From Takakia lepidozioides (lineage: Eukaryota; Streptophyta; Takakiopsida; Takakiales; Takakiaceae), in NCBI GenBank assembly GCA_030704615.1, contig CM060732.1, positions 66,011,053 to 66,075,052 on the forward strand: DNA of 64,000 nt, given 5' to 3'. A model generated the notes under the pieces. That model was not told the DNA's origin and searched no databases. It was given only the letters and a program-made list of their open reading frames with translations. Made by a program: the position numbers and the translations under genes. Below, in pieces: positions 1-10,659 of the stretch; position 1 is the stretch's first letter; every line of letters starts with the position of its first letter.

Positions 1-1640
1 ACTGGCGCCCCTTCCCGCCGTCGTTGCATTAATAGGTCCAACAGACTTACACGTGATCATAATGACGGCTCAGCAGACCTAGCGCAAACAGACTTGCGCC
101 ACAGTAGACTGACTTTGTGACAGTCCAGCTGACTGATATCAGAAGAGACGAACAGACGAACAGTCCAACGGCTCAGCGGACTCACGACAATGCGGATAAT
201 TAAAAGGTAGTAGTTAAACGGACTCATATCCGAAGAGACGGACTTCCAGCTGACCGACGGTTCAACAAACTGACGAGAGAAGAGACTTCGGGGATAAGAC
301 GAGAGAAGACACTTCGGAATTCAGCAGGCAGTGATGGCCCAGTAGTCTAGTGAAGAACAGACTCGTGCCACACCAGACTTGTATCCCTACAGACCAACAG
401 TCCAGCAGACCAGACTGATATCCCATCAGAACCACGTTTGGCGTCGTCGTCATGTCGTGGTTGCATTTCATCCGTCCAGCAGACTTACATATGCCCATAC
501 TCATGGCACAACACACTGCTTAGATAAAGTACTGACAAAGACGCAGTCGAAGAGCCTGTTGATCCACGCGCATTTGCAGTCGTCAGGACCTCGAACATCC
601 ATAAACAACGTGAATCCACATCTCTCAGGCTACGTCTCATTTCCCATTGTCCAGTTTTCAAGGAGACGGTAGTGGTTGAGATGTGATGTTTCAGGAGGTG
701 CATCTGGATGTTTGAGGATCTTCGGACTGGATCCTATTCCGTTCACACTCTCCACAGTTCCCAAACATGTGGTGGCAGAGACGTCCTCCCCTGAACAGTC
801 TCATCGGTGGACATGAATTCTGCAATGTATACACGCCCCCACGTGCATATGCTTCCACGATTTCCGCTATCGTGTTACCAATGGTTTCCTGCTCCATACG
901 AAGGAGCTCGGACTCGGACACACACCACAAACCGTAAACGCATGCAATTTTTCCACATATCGACCTAAAAAAAGCACGTCAGCACAAAACGAAGGCGAAA
1001 ATAGTGGAAACCTATGCACGATGGTGGCTGTAGAGCCCCGCCATCCCTCTCATGTTCAGGCACACCCTTCATCGTCATTAAAATCGCCCTAAACAAGAAG
1101 AACAACCGCATGCGTGCAAAGTCACCTCCGCAACATTGGACAACAAAGAGCCGCAAGAACGAGACAACAAGAACGAGTGGGCAAGTTCGTGGCAGGATGT
1201 TACGATCTTCCATGCCCTAAACATGGATGGCGCGAATGGGTTTCTCAGAATGGACGATCCAGATCCTTCGGCCGGCGCGGACTGGCAGATTGGCAGACTG
1301 GGGCAGCAGACGGCACAGCGGACTGTTGGGTGGACTTGCTGGGACTGGCACAGCGGACTAGCCGGCAGACTGGCAGTTTGGCGGACTGAGGGGAACTGGA
1401 CTCACGGGCAGCGGACTGGCGGGCGGACAAGCCGCGTTGGACTGGGGCGCGGCTGGTGGGGCTGTGGCAGCAACCGCGCGAACGGACGTAAGGGGGTGTC
1501 CGGGCGGGGGGAGCCGGGCGTCCGTGCGCGGGCCCACCGGTCAGCTCGCACGTATTATTGTAAAAATGAGAGGCCTATTGTTTTCCCAAATGTCAGAGAT
1601 ATTTGTAACAAACCCAAAATAGAAGGAAATATGCTGGCAT
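1..1640. other. Irregular CAGAC / GGACT-rich sequence, no gene recognised
   Basis: Two blocks (about 10-430 and 1240-1560) are full of short, irregularly spaced words such as CAGACT, CAGACC, GGACT and GGCAGACTGG. They read like a very degraded short-period repeat. The second block is G+C-rich. Open frames crossing it on both strands are compositional: they have no recognisable domain and no consistent splice structure. The part between (about 430-1240) holds nothing I can name. Confidence 0.35.
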
Positions 1641-4325
1641 AAAAAAAGGATGAATAAGGTTGTGTAATTGTTGTTTTGCACGGATGTGTTCGTTCAAAAC
1701 TCTAATGAGCAGCGGGTGAAGGTGACGTAGTGATTAGATGGGCAAGGAAGCAGCTGGATCGCAGGAGAATGAACTCTGAAGCTCATTAGATAGTGGCAAA
1801 CTTGGTGGTTGCTGACCAGACTCTGGTGCCTGTAATGTCAATTTTGCATTAAGTTTGAAGAGCAAAAGAAATGATCGAGGCGCTAGAATACCGACCGTGG
1901 TGAATCTGTAGTGACGAGATTGATGTTTATATGTTGGATGCATATTCAATTAGAGAAGTCAAGAGAAGGTAGACATGCCAGTACTGTAAACATGCCCAAC
2001 GTCTACTGCGAATGAGCAGTGCTTCAACATTACAAAGATTCTATGGGGGTGTTAGGGTGTTAGCATAGTGAGAGTACGAAGCGTCACACCCTATCCCTGG
2101 AGTAGTTATTGCAGGTAGTTCATGAGGTGTTGGGAAAACGTCATATAGTTAAGGTAGTTACTAGTTACATGTATTGAAAGGGGTCTGACACTCTTTCCTC
2201 TGTCCAACTATGACCAATTTCAGGCGCTCTGCTTGTTTTGCTGTTCATAGGGTATTTACCAAAACTCCAAAGAAAACTGCTTGCTTGATTACATCCAACA
2301 GGAAAATCAACAACATTTCTCATGCACTTCTCTCTTCATAATCATAGGGCCTCAATGCAATCCAAAACCAGTATGGATCCCTGGTAACCAACCTCTCTTA
2401 TTCCAGTCACAATTCTTTGGTTCAGATCGTAACAAAGATCACTCCAGTCCAAAGATAGTTCAGCCCTGTTCTTCACGGAAGTGTATTCACAAACAGTGAC
2501 TAGAATCAACTCTAAACTGCCCCTTTTCAAATCAGCACTTGTGAGACCTTAGTCATAGTATTTACACCATCGCTCTGTACAAAAGAGAGATCATAGCCCC
2601 TGCTGCTGCCGCAGACCAACAAAGGCCTGTGACGTCTATTCTAACATCGACTTACAACTCTGTAAGCACAGCACCGGTTACAACATCCGGTCCACCCAAC
2701 CACCACGCCATGCTAAATCTGATTTCCTGTCGAGAGCAGATCTGCTCTAGCCGCCAGTACACCATCATCCTCATCTTCTCCACCTTTGCCATCTCCAAGC
2801 TTTAAAATCCCTAATCGTCGATCTCTTCATGCACGCGAGCCTGCTCCATTTTACCTGCAACTGTCAGTTCGGCGATATTCTAGCAGTCACTTGCTTCGCC
2901 AAACTGGTTGACATGTTTTGATCTTTGTTCAAGGCACCTAACATGTATGATCAGTTGTAACTGTGTAGAGCTGTGTCGGCTGAACACTGTGAACATTCTT
3001 GTATGGAACTACATTCTTTCAATGCAGCTTTGAAAAGCTCTCGTTCTGTGTCTATGTATGTCTGGTCTTGTCTTGTATTTCTAGGGTGATCTAGTATAAT
3101 CTTTACGTGTACCTATTTGCACCTCACATAAATCAGAAATAAGCTTGCAAAGTAGGAATCCAAGCAATGCCTTAATGGTGGTCCAGAAAAGCTCTCAGAC
3201 AAACAAGGTAACCTCACCTCCATATCCCCTGTCCAAGACATCAGTGAACAACAATGTTTGAGGGCTGTAAGGCTCCGCCATATGGAGCACATGCATCCAT
3301 CAATTTCTAATTAGTGATCCAAACACCTCTTCCCTTCTGCCCTGTGTGCAACCACCCTCTTGCGCAGTCTCTCTGTTGCGACTGGCAACTTCATAGCTTC
3401 TTACTAACAAGATCGCAGAGTATTAAATTAAGCTAGTAGAGATAGTCGTGGTTCTGCAAGTCCTTGGCTCTGTAGACTATGAAAGATGTTTTACTGAAGT
3501 ACAATAAGCTTCATTATGAGCAAGCTTGGCAAGTGTCTAATCTGACTGTTAGAATGTACACTCAATCGCATTAGTTACACACTACAGAATCTTCCATTGC
3601 TATTTGGAAAGAGAAGAAAATAAGCTATGTAATTGTGCCAAGATTCTGATTCTTGTCCTTGTTTTGTCTCAAACTGGATCAGGTCACATCTTTTATCAAC
3701 CCTGTACTTTCTTGAAATGCCAGAACTCCTCTGTCACACTTTCTCAGCTCAGGAGACGCCAAACAACCCTACCATTGCATCAGTGAAATACCAACCTGTG
3801 CCAACCTCTGTCGGGCGCGCTTATGGGCGGGGATGGGGAGGTACGCAAACACAACGCTCGTAGGCACTATGCCATTTTTGAAGCTTGGGTGGGCTACTGT
3901 AGAGGGGAGTGTAGGAAATCCAGGCTATTGGTTGGAAGTGGAACACCAAAATTTGTCGAGTACATTTTTTGTAAGCCAGGTGTGTGTTGGCTAAGCGAGG
4001 AATTGAAGCATGCCTCTTGTGGCTATCTGTAGCACATTTGGGCACTAGAATGGCAATTTTGCCAGCTGCGGGGTGGATAAAGTCACGGCAACATAAGCAT
4101 GAACAATACATGACTGAAGTGTGGAAATTGAGACCAATTCCATGGCAACGATTTCTCTCACACTATAGAGCTTTCAACTATTGCCCATGCAGGGCATACC
4201 TCAATGCAGAAAGCAACCGAACCCATGTTGGCAAGTCAGTCTTTTTCTGGCATTGCTCTGTTATACATGCTGGCCTGATTACGAGGAAGCTCTTCAGCCA
4301 CTGGTTACTTGGGATCTCTGTATCT
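1641..4325. other. Intergenic sequence, no gene seen
   Basis: No open frame here shows a recognisable domain, and I see no RNA gene or clear repeat. It is the left flank of the retrotransposon that starts at 4331. The last five bases, GCTAT (4326-4330), are one copy of that element's target-site duplication. Confidence 0.4.
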
Positions 4326-4330
4326 GCTAT

Positions 4331-4859
4331 TATAACGTCCCTGTGAACTCGAACCTGCGACAGGCTTGGCAGGACGTTGAACAGTTCAGCAATCGTCGAC
4401 GGCTGTCTGGGTGAGGTGATGGGGATGTCACGTGGAACAGCTGATGTCACGTGGAACAGCTGGTGGTGGCGATGTGTTGGCAGGATTCCGTTGATCAAGA
4501 CCAAAAGCAAGAATGATGATGTTGAGAAGTGTACAGGGAGGAGAGTGGGGGACTTGACTCTCTTCTTCTGGTTTTTGGTTCCCTAGATAGAAGAGCTCGT
4601 AGATGTTGGCCGTACAGAGTGTGGAAGACAAGACGGCCATGGTGAATAGTGTCTACGAACAGGGAAGAGAGAGATAATACAGAAAATGATGCATGGTGTG
4701 GCGGTTGGGAGGACTGGTTGTGTTCCAGTACCATGTACAATTCTAGGATTGGGTGCTAGTTCCTGTTGAGTCAAGAATTATTGTGACTTGAAGGATCTGT
4801 ACATAAAGCAAATGGTGGTGTTTGGCCATTAAGTGGAATAAGACAAGAGGATTGTAAGA
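4331..4859 (+). repeat. 5' LTR of the Ty3/gypsy element
   Basis: 529 bp, identical to the 3' LTR except for six extra bases (AACAGC) near 4457. The U3 part contains a tandem pair of the word GATGTCACGTGGAACAGCT (from about 4434), so two CACGTG G-box cores lie close together. These are candidate enhancer sites (inference). Confidence 0.93.
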
Positions 4860-4861
4860 TC

Positions 4862-6412
4862 TTGGTATCAGAGCAGATTTCGACCTTTTGGGATTTGTGG
4901 TTTATGAGCCAATTGACATTCGGCTCTGGAAGCTCGTTGCTTCAGTGGGATATAATCTTTAAAGATAGATGTAGTACATCTCCAGAGTCGATGGAAGGAG
5001 AGACAAGCCATACACAGGCTGCAGTTGAGAAAACACAAGAAATTGTTGTACCAAAAGAACTTATCACTATGAAAGCGGGAGATCTAGCACAGGTCATTCG
5101 CGAGGCGGTGGCGAGTGGGGTGAAGGAGGGCATAGCCGCTGTTGGCAAGAGACCTACAGCAAATCCGACTCCACCGGCGGTGCCACCCGACTAGCAAGCA
5201 GTAGACCAACCAGTAAGTATTCCCCATAATGATCTGCGTACAAGAACTAGGACAAAAAGAAAAGAGGCTAGAGGTGGATCTGCCTCTGGTGCATCCTCAC
5301 AGGATAGCCGCTCCATGATGGCAAGGGATTCTAAAAGAAGGACGGTTGACAAGGAAATTAGGAAGATGACGCATCTTCCTGAATTCCATGGTCGCCCAAA
5401 TGTACCTTGCACAGAGGTGTTGTCTTTTCTAGAGACTCTGGAAGAGTTCTTCAGTGAGGACTATATGGATGCAGATAAGATCCACACAGCCTCATTGCAA
5501 ATGAGAGGCAAATCTAAAGAATGGTGGATTAGAATGAAAGAGAAGCCGGGTCTGGAAGGGAGAGTGGGCCCGATTACCACATGGGCTAAGTTCAAACGGG
5601 TCTTCAAAGAACAGTACTTGCCAGAGGACTATGCGCACAGGATGAAAATGGGTTTGATGAAACTTAGCCAGGGAAGAATGAGTGTGGCAGACTACAAGGT
5701 AAAGTTTGACGAGCACGCTTCATACTTCTATTCCTTGAAGGAGTCTGACAGGGTGGATTTCTTCCTGACTGGACTAGATAAGGCTATCAGATTTTTGGTT
5801 CAAGCATATGAGCCGAAGACAGAGGCTGATGCATTTAGACTAGCTATCAATTTTGAGAACCAGCACAGAGCACATCTGGGTGCAAGTGCACCTATTGATA
5901 GGGATTTCAAGCCGAAGTCATTCCCTTTTGGTGGAGGTCAGAAGAGAAAGAATTGGAAAAGGTTCAATAAGAAGACAACAAAGACTGAGCCTAGAGATAA
6001 TCAGAAGTTTGGAGCTTCAGCGACCAAACGCCTATCAGAGAAGGAACAGGAAGAACACCGGCGCTTGGGTCAATGTTTTATCTGTCATGAGAAAAACCAT
6101 AGGGCGTTCGAGTGTCCCAAACGCGTACAACGCGCAGCTGCAGCTGTGATTGTGCAAGAGGTTGAGGATAAAATGGATGTGGATGCACCTGGGACGAGCA
6201 AGGGTAAACAACTGAGGATCTCAGCGGCTGTGATGGGTAAAGAGATAGACCATAATCCCACAGTCATACGATTAAATGGTCAGGTGGGAAGAGAAACCAC
6301 GGCTATTTTGATTGACCCAGGAAGCAGCCATAACTTCATGTCTCAAAATTTTGCAAACAAGTGCAAGCTGCAGTTGAAGGAGGTTGGGCACCAGTACCAT
6401 ACTGTTGCCTAA
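4862..6412 (+). pseudogene. gag: gag of the Ty3/gypsy element (capsid and nucleocapsid), broken
   Basis: Structural polyprotein that packages the element RNA. One frame runs from the primer site to 6412 but has a TAG at 5192-5194; the first ATG after it is at 5315. The retrotransposon gag domain follows (EWWIRMKEKPG..., then the conserved YLPEDYAHRMKMGLMKLSQG region, about 5520-5720). A basic stretch and one CCHC zinc knuckle (CFICHEKNHRAFEC, about 6078-6116) come next. The frame then enters the protease (ILIDPGSSHNFMS, about 6306-6345) and stops at 6412. The rest of protease lies in the next frame from about 6384. Whether the 5192 TAG is a mutation or marks an upstream leader is uncertain; the copy downstream of it is long enough to be a gag on its own. 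Confidence 0.85.
4863..4874 (+). other. Primer-binding site, initiator tRNA-Met type
   Basis: TGGTATCAGAGC lies three bases after the 5' LTR end. It is the standard plant iMet primer-binding sequence and fixes the orientation of the element. Confidence 0.92.
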
Positions 6413-8261
6413 TGGAGATACAGGATCTACCAACAACAGAAGTTTGGAGATCCCTGTCACAATGCAAGGGATCACCACTGAGGTAGATTTTGAGGTCTGG
6501 GATGGCGCGAGGTACGACATCATTTTTGGAATGCAGTGGCTAGCAGCTGTGGACGCTCAAGTGGCATGCCGAAATTGTGCAGTGGAGGGGGAGTTGCCTG
6601 GTGGTAAGCGATTCAAGCTTACAGGTACGAGAGCCCTACCCAATGTTCCTTTGTTGTCAGTCCTTCAAATGAAGCCATGCATACGGAAGACAGCCGGTCA
6701 GCTGTTCTTCGTAAGCATTCATGAGAATGATGACAAAGACATTGAAGTGAAGTTGAACAATCTCAACAGAGCAGATAAAATCCTGTCTGAATTTTCAGAT
6801 GTGTTTCCCAGTGATCTGCCTGGACTACCTCCTGAAAGGGGTGTAGACAATGCCATTGAGTTGGTTCCTGAAGCGATTCCTGTCTCTAGGATTCCTTATA
6901 GGCATTCTTTGGTGGAGAATGAAGAATTGGAGAGACATCTAGCTGATTTGCTAGAGAAAGGTTATATTAAGCCTAGCAAGTCTCCCTGGGGAGCACCAGT
7001 GTTGTTTAAGAAAAAGAAAGACGGAACTTTAAGATTGTGTGCGGACTACAGATGGTTGAATAAACTAACCGTAAAGAACAAGTTTCCACTTCCTAGGATA
7101 GATGACTTATTTGATTACTTGCATGGTGCGCAAGTATTTTCAAAGATAGACCTACGAAGTGGATACCATCAGATCCGTGTCAAAGACTCGGACACGTTTA
7201 AGACGGCCTTCAGAACTAGATTTGGCCACTATGAATATACAGTGATGTCTTTTGGACTCACAAATGCACCAGCCACTTTCATGTGCTTAATGAATACCTT
7301 ATTTAGAAAGTATCTGGGGAAATTTGTGTTAGTCTTCATGGATGACATCTTAATCTATTCCAAGTCTCAAGAAGAACACATAGAACACTTGAAAAGTGTC
7401 CTTGAGATTTTGAGAGAGAATAAACTCTATGCTAAGAAGAGCAAATGTGAGTTTTTTGTTTCCCAGATGGAATACTTGGGATTTATAGTGTCAAAAGATG
7501 GCATGTTAGTTGATCCCAAGAAGGTAAAGACTGTGGCAGAATGGCCTGTCCCGAAGGATAGAACAGATGTGAGAGCATTCTTAGGACTTGCAAGCTTTTA
7601 TAGAAGATTTATAAAGGCATTCTCCAAGATTGCAGCCCCTCTCACTAGCCTGCTGAAAGGCTTAGGAGCGATTACCTGGACCGAATATTGTAATGAGAGC
7701 TTTGAAAAGCTTAAAGATATGTTAACACATGCTCCTGTCTTGAAATTAATGGATTACAAGACAGGTGGTCTAGTACTTTGCACAGATGCGAGTGACCTGG
7801 CCATAGGAGCTGTGTTAATGCAACACGGATAGGTAATAGCTTATGAGTCTAGAAAACTAAGCCCAGCAGAGCTGAACTACCCAGTGCATGAAAAAGAATT
7901 GCTAGCCATCATACATGCCTTAAAGGTTTGGCGGCATTATCTACTGGGAAGGGAATTTAAGATTGAGACAGACCATGAAAACTTGAAGTATCTGGCCACA
8001 CAACCCAACCTCAGTCGCAGACAGTGTCGTTGGGTAGAGTTCCTCCAGCAGTTCTTCTTTGAATTGCATTATGTGAAGGGGAAAGAGAACGTGGTGGCAG
8101 ATGCATTGTCCAGAAGAAAATGGGCAACTGCTATTTCAGTGATAAGAAGCACTGTGATAGAAGAGATAAGAGGTCAGTATGCTAAAGACGCATATTTGCT
8201 GGCCCGTTTGAAAGCTTGTCTCGTGGGGTCAAGGCTCCTGATGAAATTGGCAAATATCTAG
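6384..8261 (+). pseudogene. pol: pol part 1: protease end, reverse transcriptase, RNase H, broken
   Basis: The frame opens in the middle of protease ([10 protein letters not shown], about 6518-6547). It continues into a full Ty3-type reverse transcriptase: [46 protein letters not shown] and the catalytic FMDDILIYS (about 7337-7363). A TAG at 7830-7832 interrupts the start of RNase H, which then continues in the same frame (VIAYESRKLSPAELNYPVHE, then WRHYLLGREFKIETDHENLK and VADALSRR) to 8261. Here a shift separates it from integrase. Known family role: it copies element RNA into DNA. Entry into this frame would need either a programmed shift or repair of a point lesion near 6400. No shift site is obvious, so I favour a lesion. 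Confidence 0.88.
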
Positions 8262-9656
8262 CTTATCTGTTAAAAGATGGGTTATTATACTGTGATGGGC
8301 GTCTATGCATCCCTCAGGTTGCAGACTATAGACTAAAGATCATGTATGACTGTCATAACATACCTATTGCAGGCCATCCTGGCTTTCAGAAAACATATCT
8401 TGCAATTAGGAAACAATTTTTCTGGCCTGGGATGAAGAAGGATATACAAGAATATGTTGAAAGGTGTTACCCTTGTCAGGTAACCAAAACAGAACAGATC
8501 AAGACTCCTGGACTTTTGCAACCTCTGAATGTGCCTAGGGCAAAGTGGGAATCTATAAGTATGGATTTCATTGTCTCATTGCCTAAGACAAGAAATGGAC
8601 ATGATGCCATCTTTGTGGTAGTCGACCGCTTGTCAAAACAAGCGCATTTCATACCCACAAAGATGAGTGCAACTGCTATAGACACGGCTAATCTCTTTGT
8701 AAAAGAGATATACAGACTGCATGGATTGCCAAGAGAAATTGTGTCTGACAGGGATTCGAAGTTTACGAGTGGATTTTGGACTGCTTTGTTCAAAGCTTTG
8801 AATACCAGATTATGTTTTAGCAGTGCTTACCACCCAGAATCTGATGCTCAGACAGAGAGGACAAATAGAACCTTAGAAGACATGCTCCGAATGTATGTGG
8901 GGCAAAGGCAAAGCTCTTGGGAACAATATTTGCATTTTTGTGAGTTTGCCTATAATAAGAACATGCATACAGCTATTGGGGTAAGCCCATTTGAAGCTGT
9001 TTACGGACAAGATTGCTTGACACCAGCATCTTGGCATGTTTCTAATACTAAGGTCGAAAGTGTCAATCAGATGATAGCAAGGATGCAACAAGAGATGGAC
9101 CTAATGAAGGATAGCATGAGGAGAGCTCAAGAAAGGGCAAAGACCTATGCTGATCAGAAAAGGTCTTTTATTATAATCAAGTGCAAGTGGCAGAAGAAGA
9201 TCAAGGAAAGACAGCTTTCATCACAGACTGGGGTGCTTATGCATACAAAGTCATGCCCTTTGGACTTTGTAATGCACCAGCAACCTTTATAAGCTTTCCC
9301 CAAGGTACTGTGGACCTTTCAAGATTATCAAAAAGATTGGCAAAGTCGCCTACAAGCTGGAACTGCCTGTTAGGTGGAAGATACATGATGTATTTCATGT
9401 GAGCCTCTTAAGGAAATATGTTTCAGATCCCAGACATATTCTCCCAGACTTGCTAAAAGTCACAACCGAAGGAGAAATTGTGGCAGAACCAGAAGAGATT
9501 CTTAAGGTAGAGATGAAAACCTTGAGATCTCGTTCTTGGAATGAATTCTTGATCAAGTGGAAGAATTACCCTATAGAAGAATCGACATGGGAGAGAGAAG
9601 ATGCTCTTTGTAAGAATTTTCCCCAGTTCAGTATTGAGGACAATACTCCCTTATAA
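8216..9656 (+). pseudogene. pol part 2: integrase and chromodomain-like tail, broken and chimaeric
   Basis: Integrase inserts the cDNA into the host. The HHCC finger is visible (H...HPGFQKTYLAIRKQFFWPG...C..C, about 8350-8480). The DDE core follows: D in SMDFIVSLP, D in SDRDSKFTSG, E in NRTLEDMLR. The usual DGQTER reads DAQTER. At about 9180 the expected C-terminal domain stops and about 110 bases from a different element's reverse transcriptase take over. From about 9291 the proper C-terminus resumes in another frame ([33 protein letters not shown]). It ends in a chromodomain-like segment ([19 protein letters not shown], about 9547-9603). Three frames are used, so no full integrase can be made. 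Confidence 0.85.
9181..9290 (+). other. Heterologous reverse-transcriptase patch inside integrase
   Basis: Reading from 9181, this segment encodes [18 protein letters not shown] and then [17 protein letters not shown]. That is the conserved RT palm region of a different Ty3/gypsy lineage: this element's own RT has [15 protein letters not shown] at about 7237-7281. Integrase-type sequence is found directly before (YADQKRSF) and after (GPFKII). The patch replaces, rather than adds to, the expected integrase linker, as in a template switch during reverse transcription. Confidence 0.8.
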
Positions 9657-9665
9657 GAGGGGGGG
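9655..9665 (+). other. Polypurine tract
   Basis: AAGAGGGGGGG lies just upstream of the 3' LTR and overlaps the stop codon of the chromodomain frame. It is the expected plus-strand primer. Confidence 0.85.
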
Positions 9666-9668
9666 TAA

Positions 9669-10191
9669 TATAACGTCCCTGTGAACTCGAACCTGCGACA
9701 GGCTTGGCAGGACGTTGAACAGTTCAGCAATCGTCGACGGCTGTCTGGGTGAGGTGATGGGGATGTCACGTGGAACAGCTGATGTCACGTGGTGGTGGTG
9801 GCGATGTGTTGGCAGGATTCCGTTGATCAAGACCAAAAGCAAGAATGATGATGTTGAGAAGTGTACAGGGAGGAGAGTGGGGGACTTGACTCTCTTCTTC
9901 TGGTTTTTGGTTCCCTAGATAGAAGAGCTCGTAGATGTTGGCCGTACAGAGTGTGGAAGACAAGACGGCCATGGTGAATAGTGTCTACGAACAGGGAAGA
10001 GAGAGATAATACAGAAAATGATGCATGGTGTGGCGGTTGGGAGGACTGGTTGTGTTCCAGTACCATGTACAATTCTAGGATTGGGTGCTAGTTCCTGTTG
10101 AGTCAAGAATTATTGTGACTTGAAGGATCTGTACATAAAGCAAATGGTGGTGTTTGGCCATTAAGTGGAATAAGACAAGAGGATTGTAAGA
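9669..10191 (+). repeat. 3' LTR of the Ty3/gypsy element
   Basis: 523 bp, matching the 5' LTR except for the missing AACAGC. It is followed by the target duplication GCTAT at 10192-10196. Confidence 0.93.
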
Positions 10192-10196
10192 GCTAT

Positions 10197-10659
10197 TGAC
10201 AAAGCTCTCCTCATGGACACCTGAATGAAGATTATGTGCTGGGTTTGAAGTACCTCTGGCTAATTGTATACCCGACAAGAAGGTGTGGGACGGTGGGAGG
10301 ACGGTGGTAACTGTGCAGTGTTGGTGTGCGTTGATGCTCATCCAGAACACACATAACCCCATGATTGTGTAAATAAGAAATCTGAAGTCCACCATCCTTT
10401 ACAGTCAAATCTTTAAAGTTGCCATATGGCTTTCCCCATTTTCGATTCTAGCTCAGGAACCTAGGTCCGCAGCTATGGAACTGCACTGGAAATAGACGGG
10501 CAATCATTAGTCATTTGACTGTGAGGCTGTGAGCTGAGATCTCCCACAAGCAAGTACAGCTTTCCAGCCTGCTTTGAAAGGGTGACATTGGGTTCCACGG
10601 GACCACCACATTGCAAGCTGTGGTTGCTCTTGCATTGAATTACGACTTTGTATATGCTC
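10197..10659. other. Spacer between retrotransposon and aldo/keto reductase
   Basis: No gene seen. The right part should hold the 3' untranslated region of the minus-strand reductase gene. No canonical AATAAA is obvious. Confidence 0.4.

Larger units (their letters stand above)
4331..10191 (+). mobile_element. Ty3/gypsy chromovirus-type LTR retrotransposon, young but coding-defective
   Basis: A 5.86-kb element bounded by two direct LTRs (4331-4859, 9669-10191) and a perfect 5-bp target duplication, GCTAT, at 4326-4330 and 10192-10196. Internal order is tRNA-iMet primer site, gag with a CCHC knuckle, protease, reverse transcriptase (FMDDILIYS), RNase H, integrase with an HHCC finger and DDE core, then a chromodomain-like tail and a polypurine tract. 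That order with a C-terminal chromodomain is typical of plant chromoviruses. The LTRs differ only by a 6-base indel (AACAGC), so insertion is recent. Even so, the frame is broken at least five times: a TAG in gag, a shift in protease, a TAG before RNase H, a shift before integrase, and a foreign patch near 9181. It probably moved in trans. LTR ends are TATAAC...GTAAGA rather than TG...CA. Confidence 0.95.

Noticed and set aside
1136-1642. 168-residue plus-strand frame
   Set aside because: Trp/Gly/Arg-rich because of GGACTGG repeats; overlapping long frames exist on the other strand and no domain is seen.
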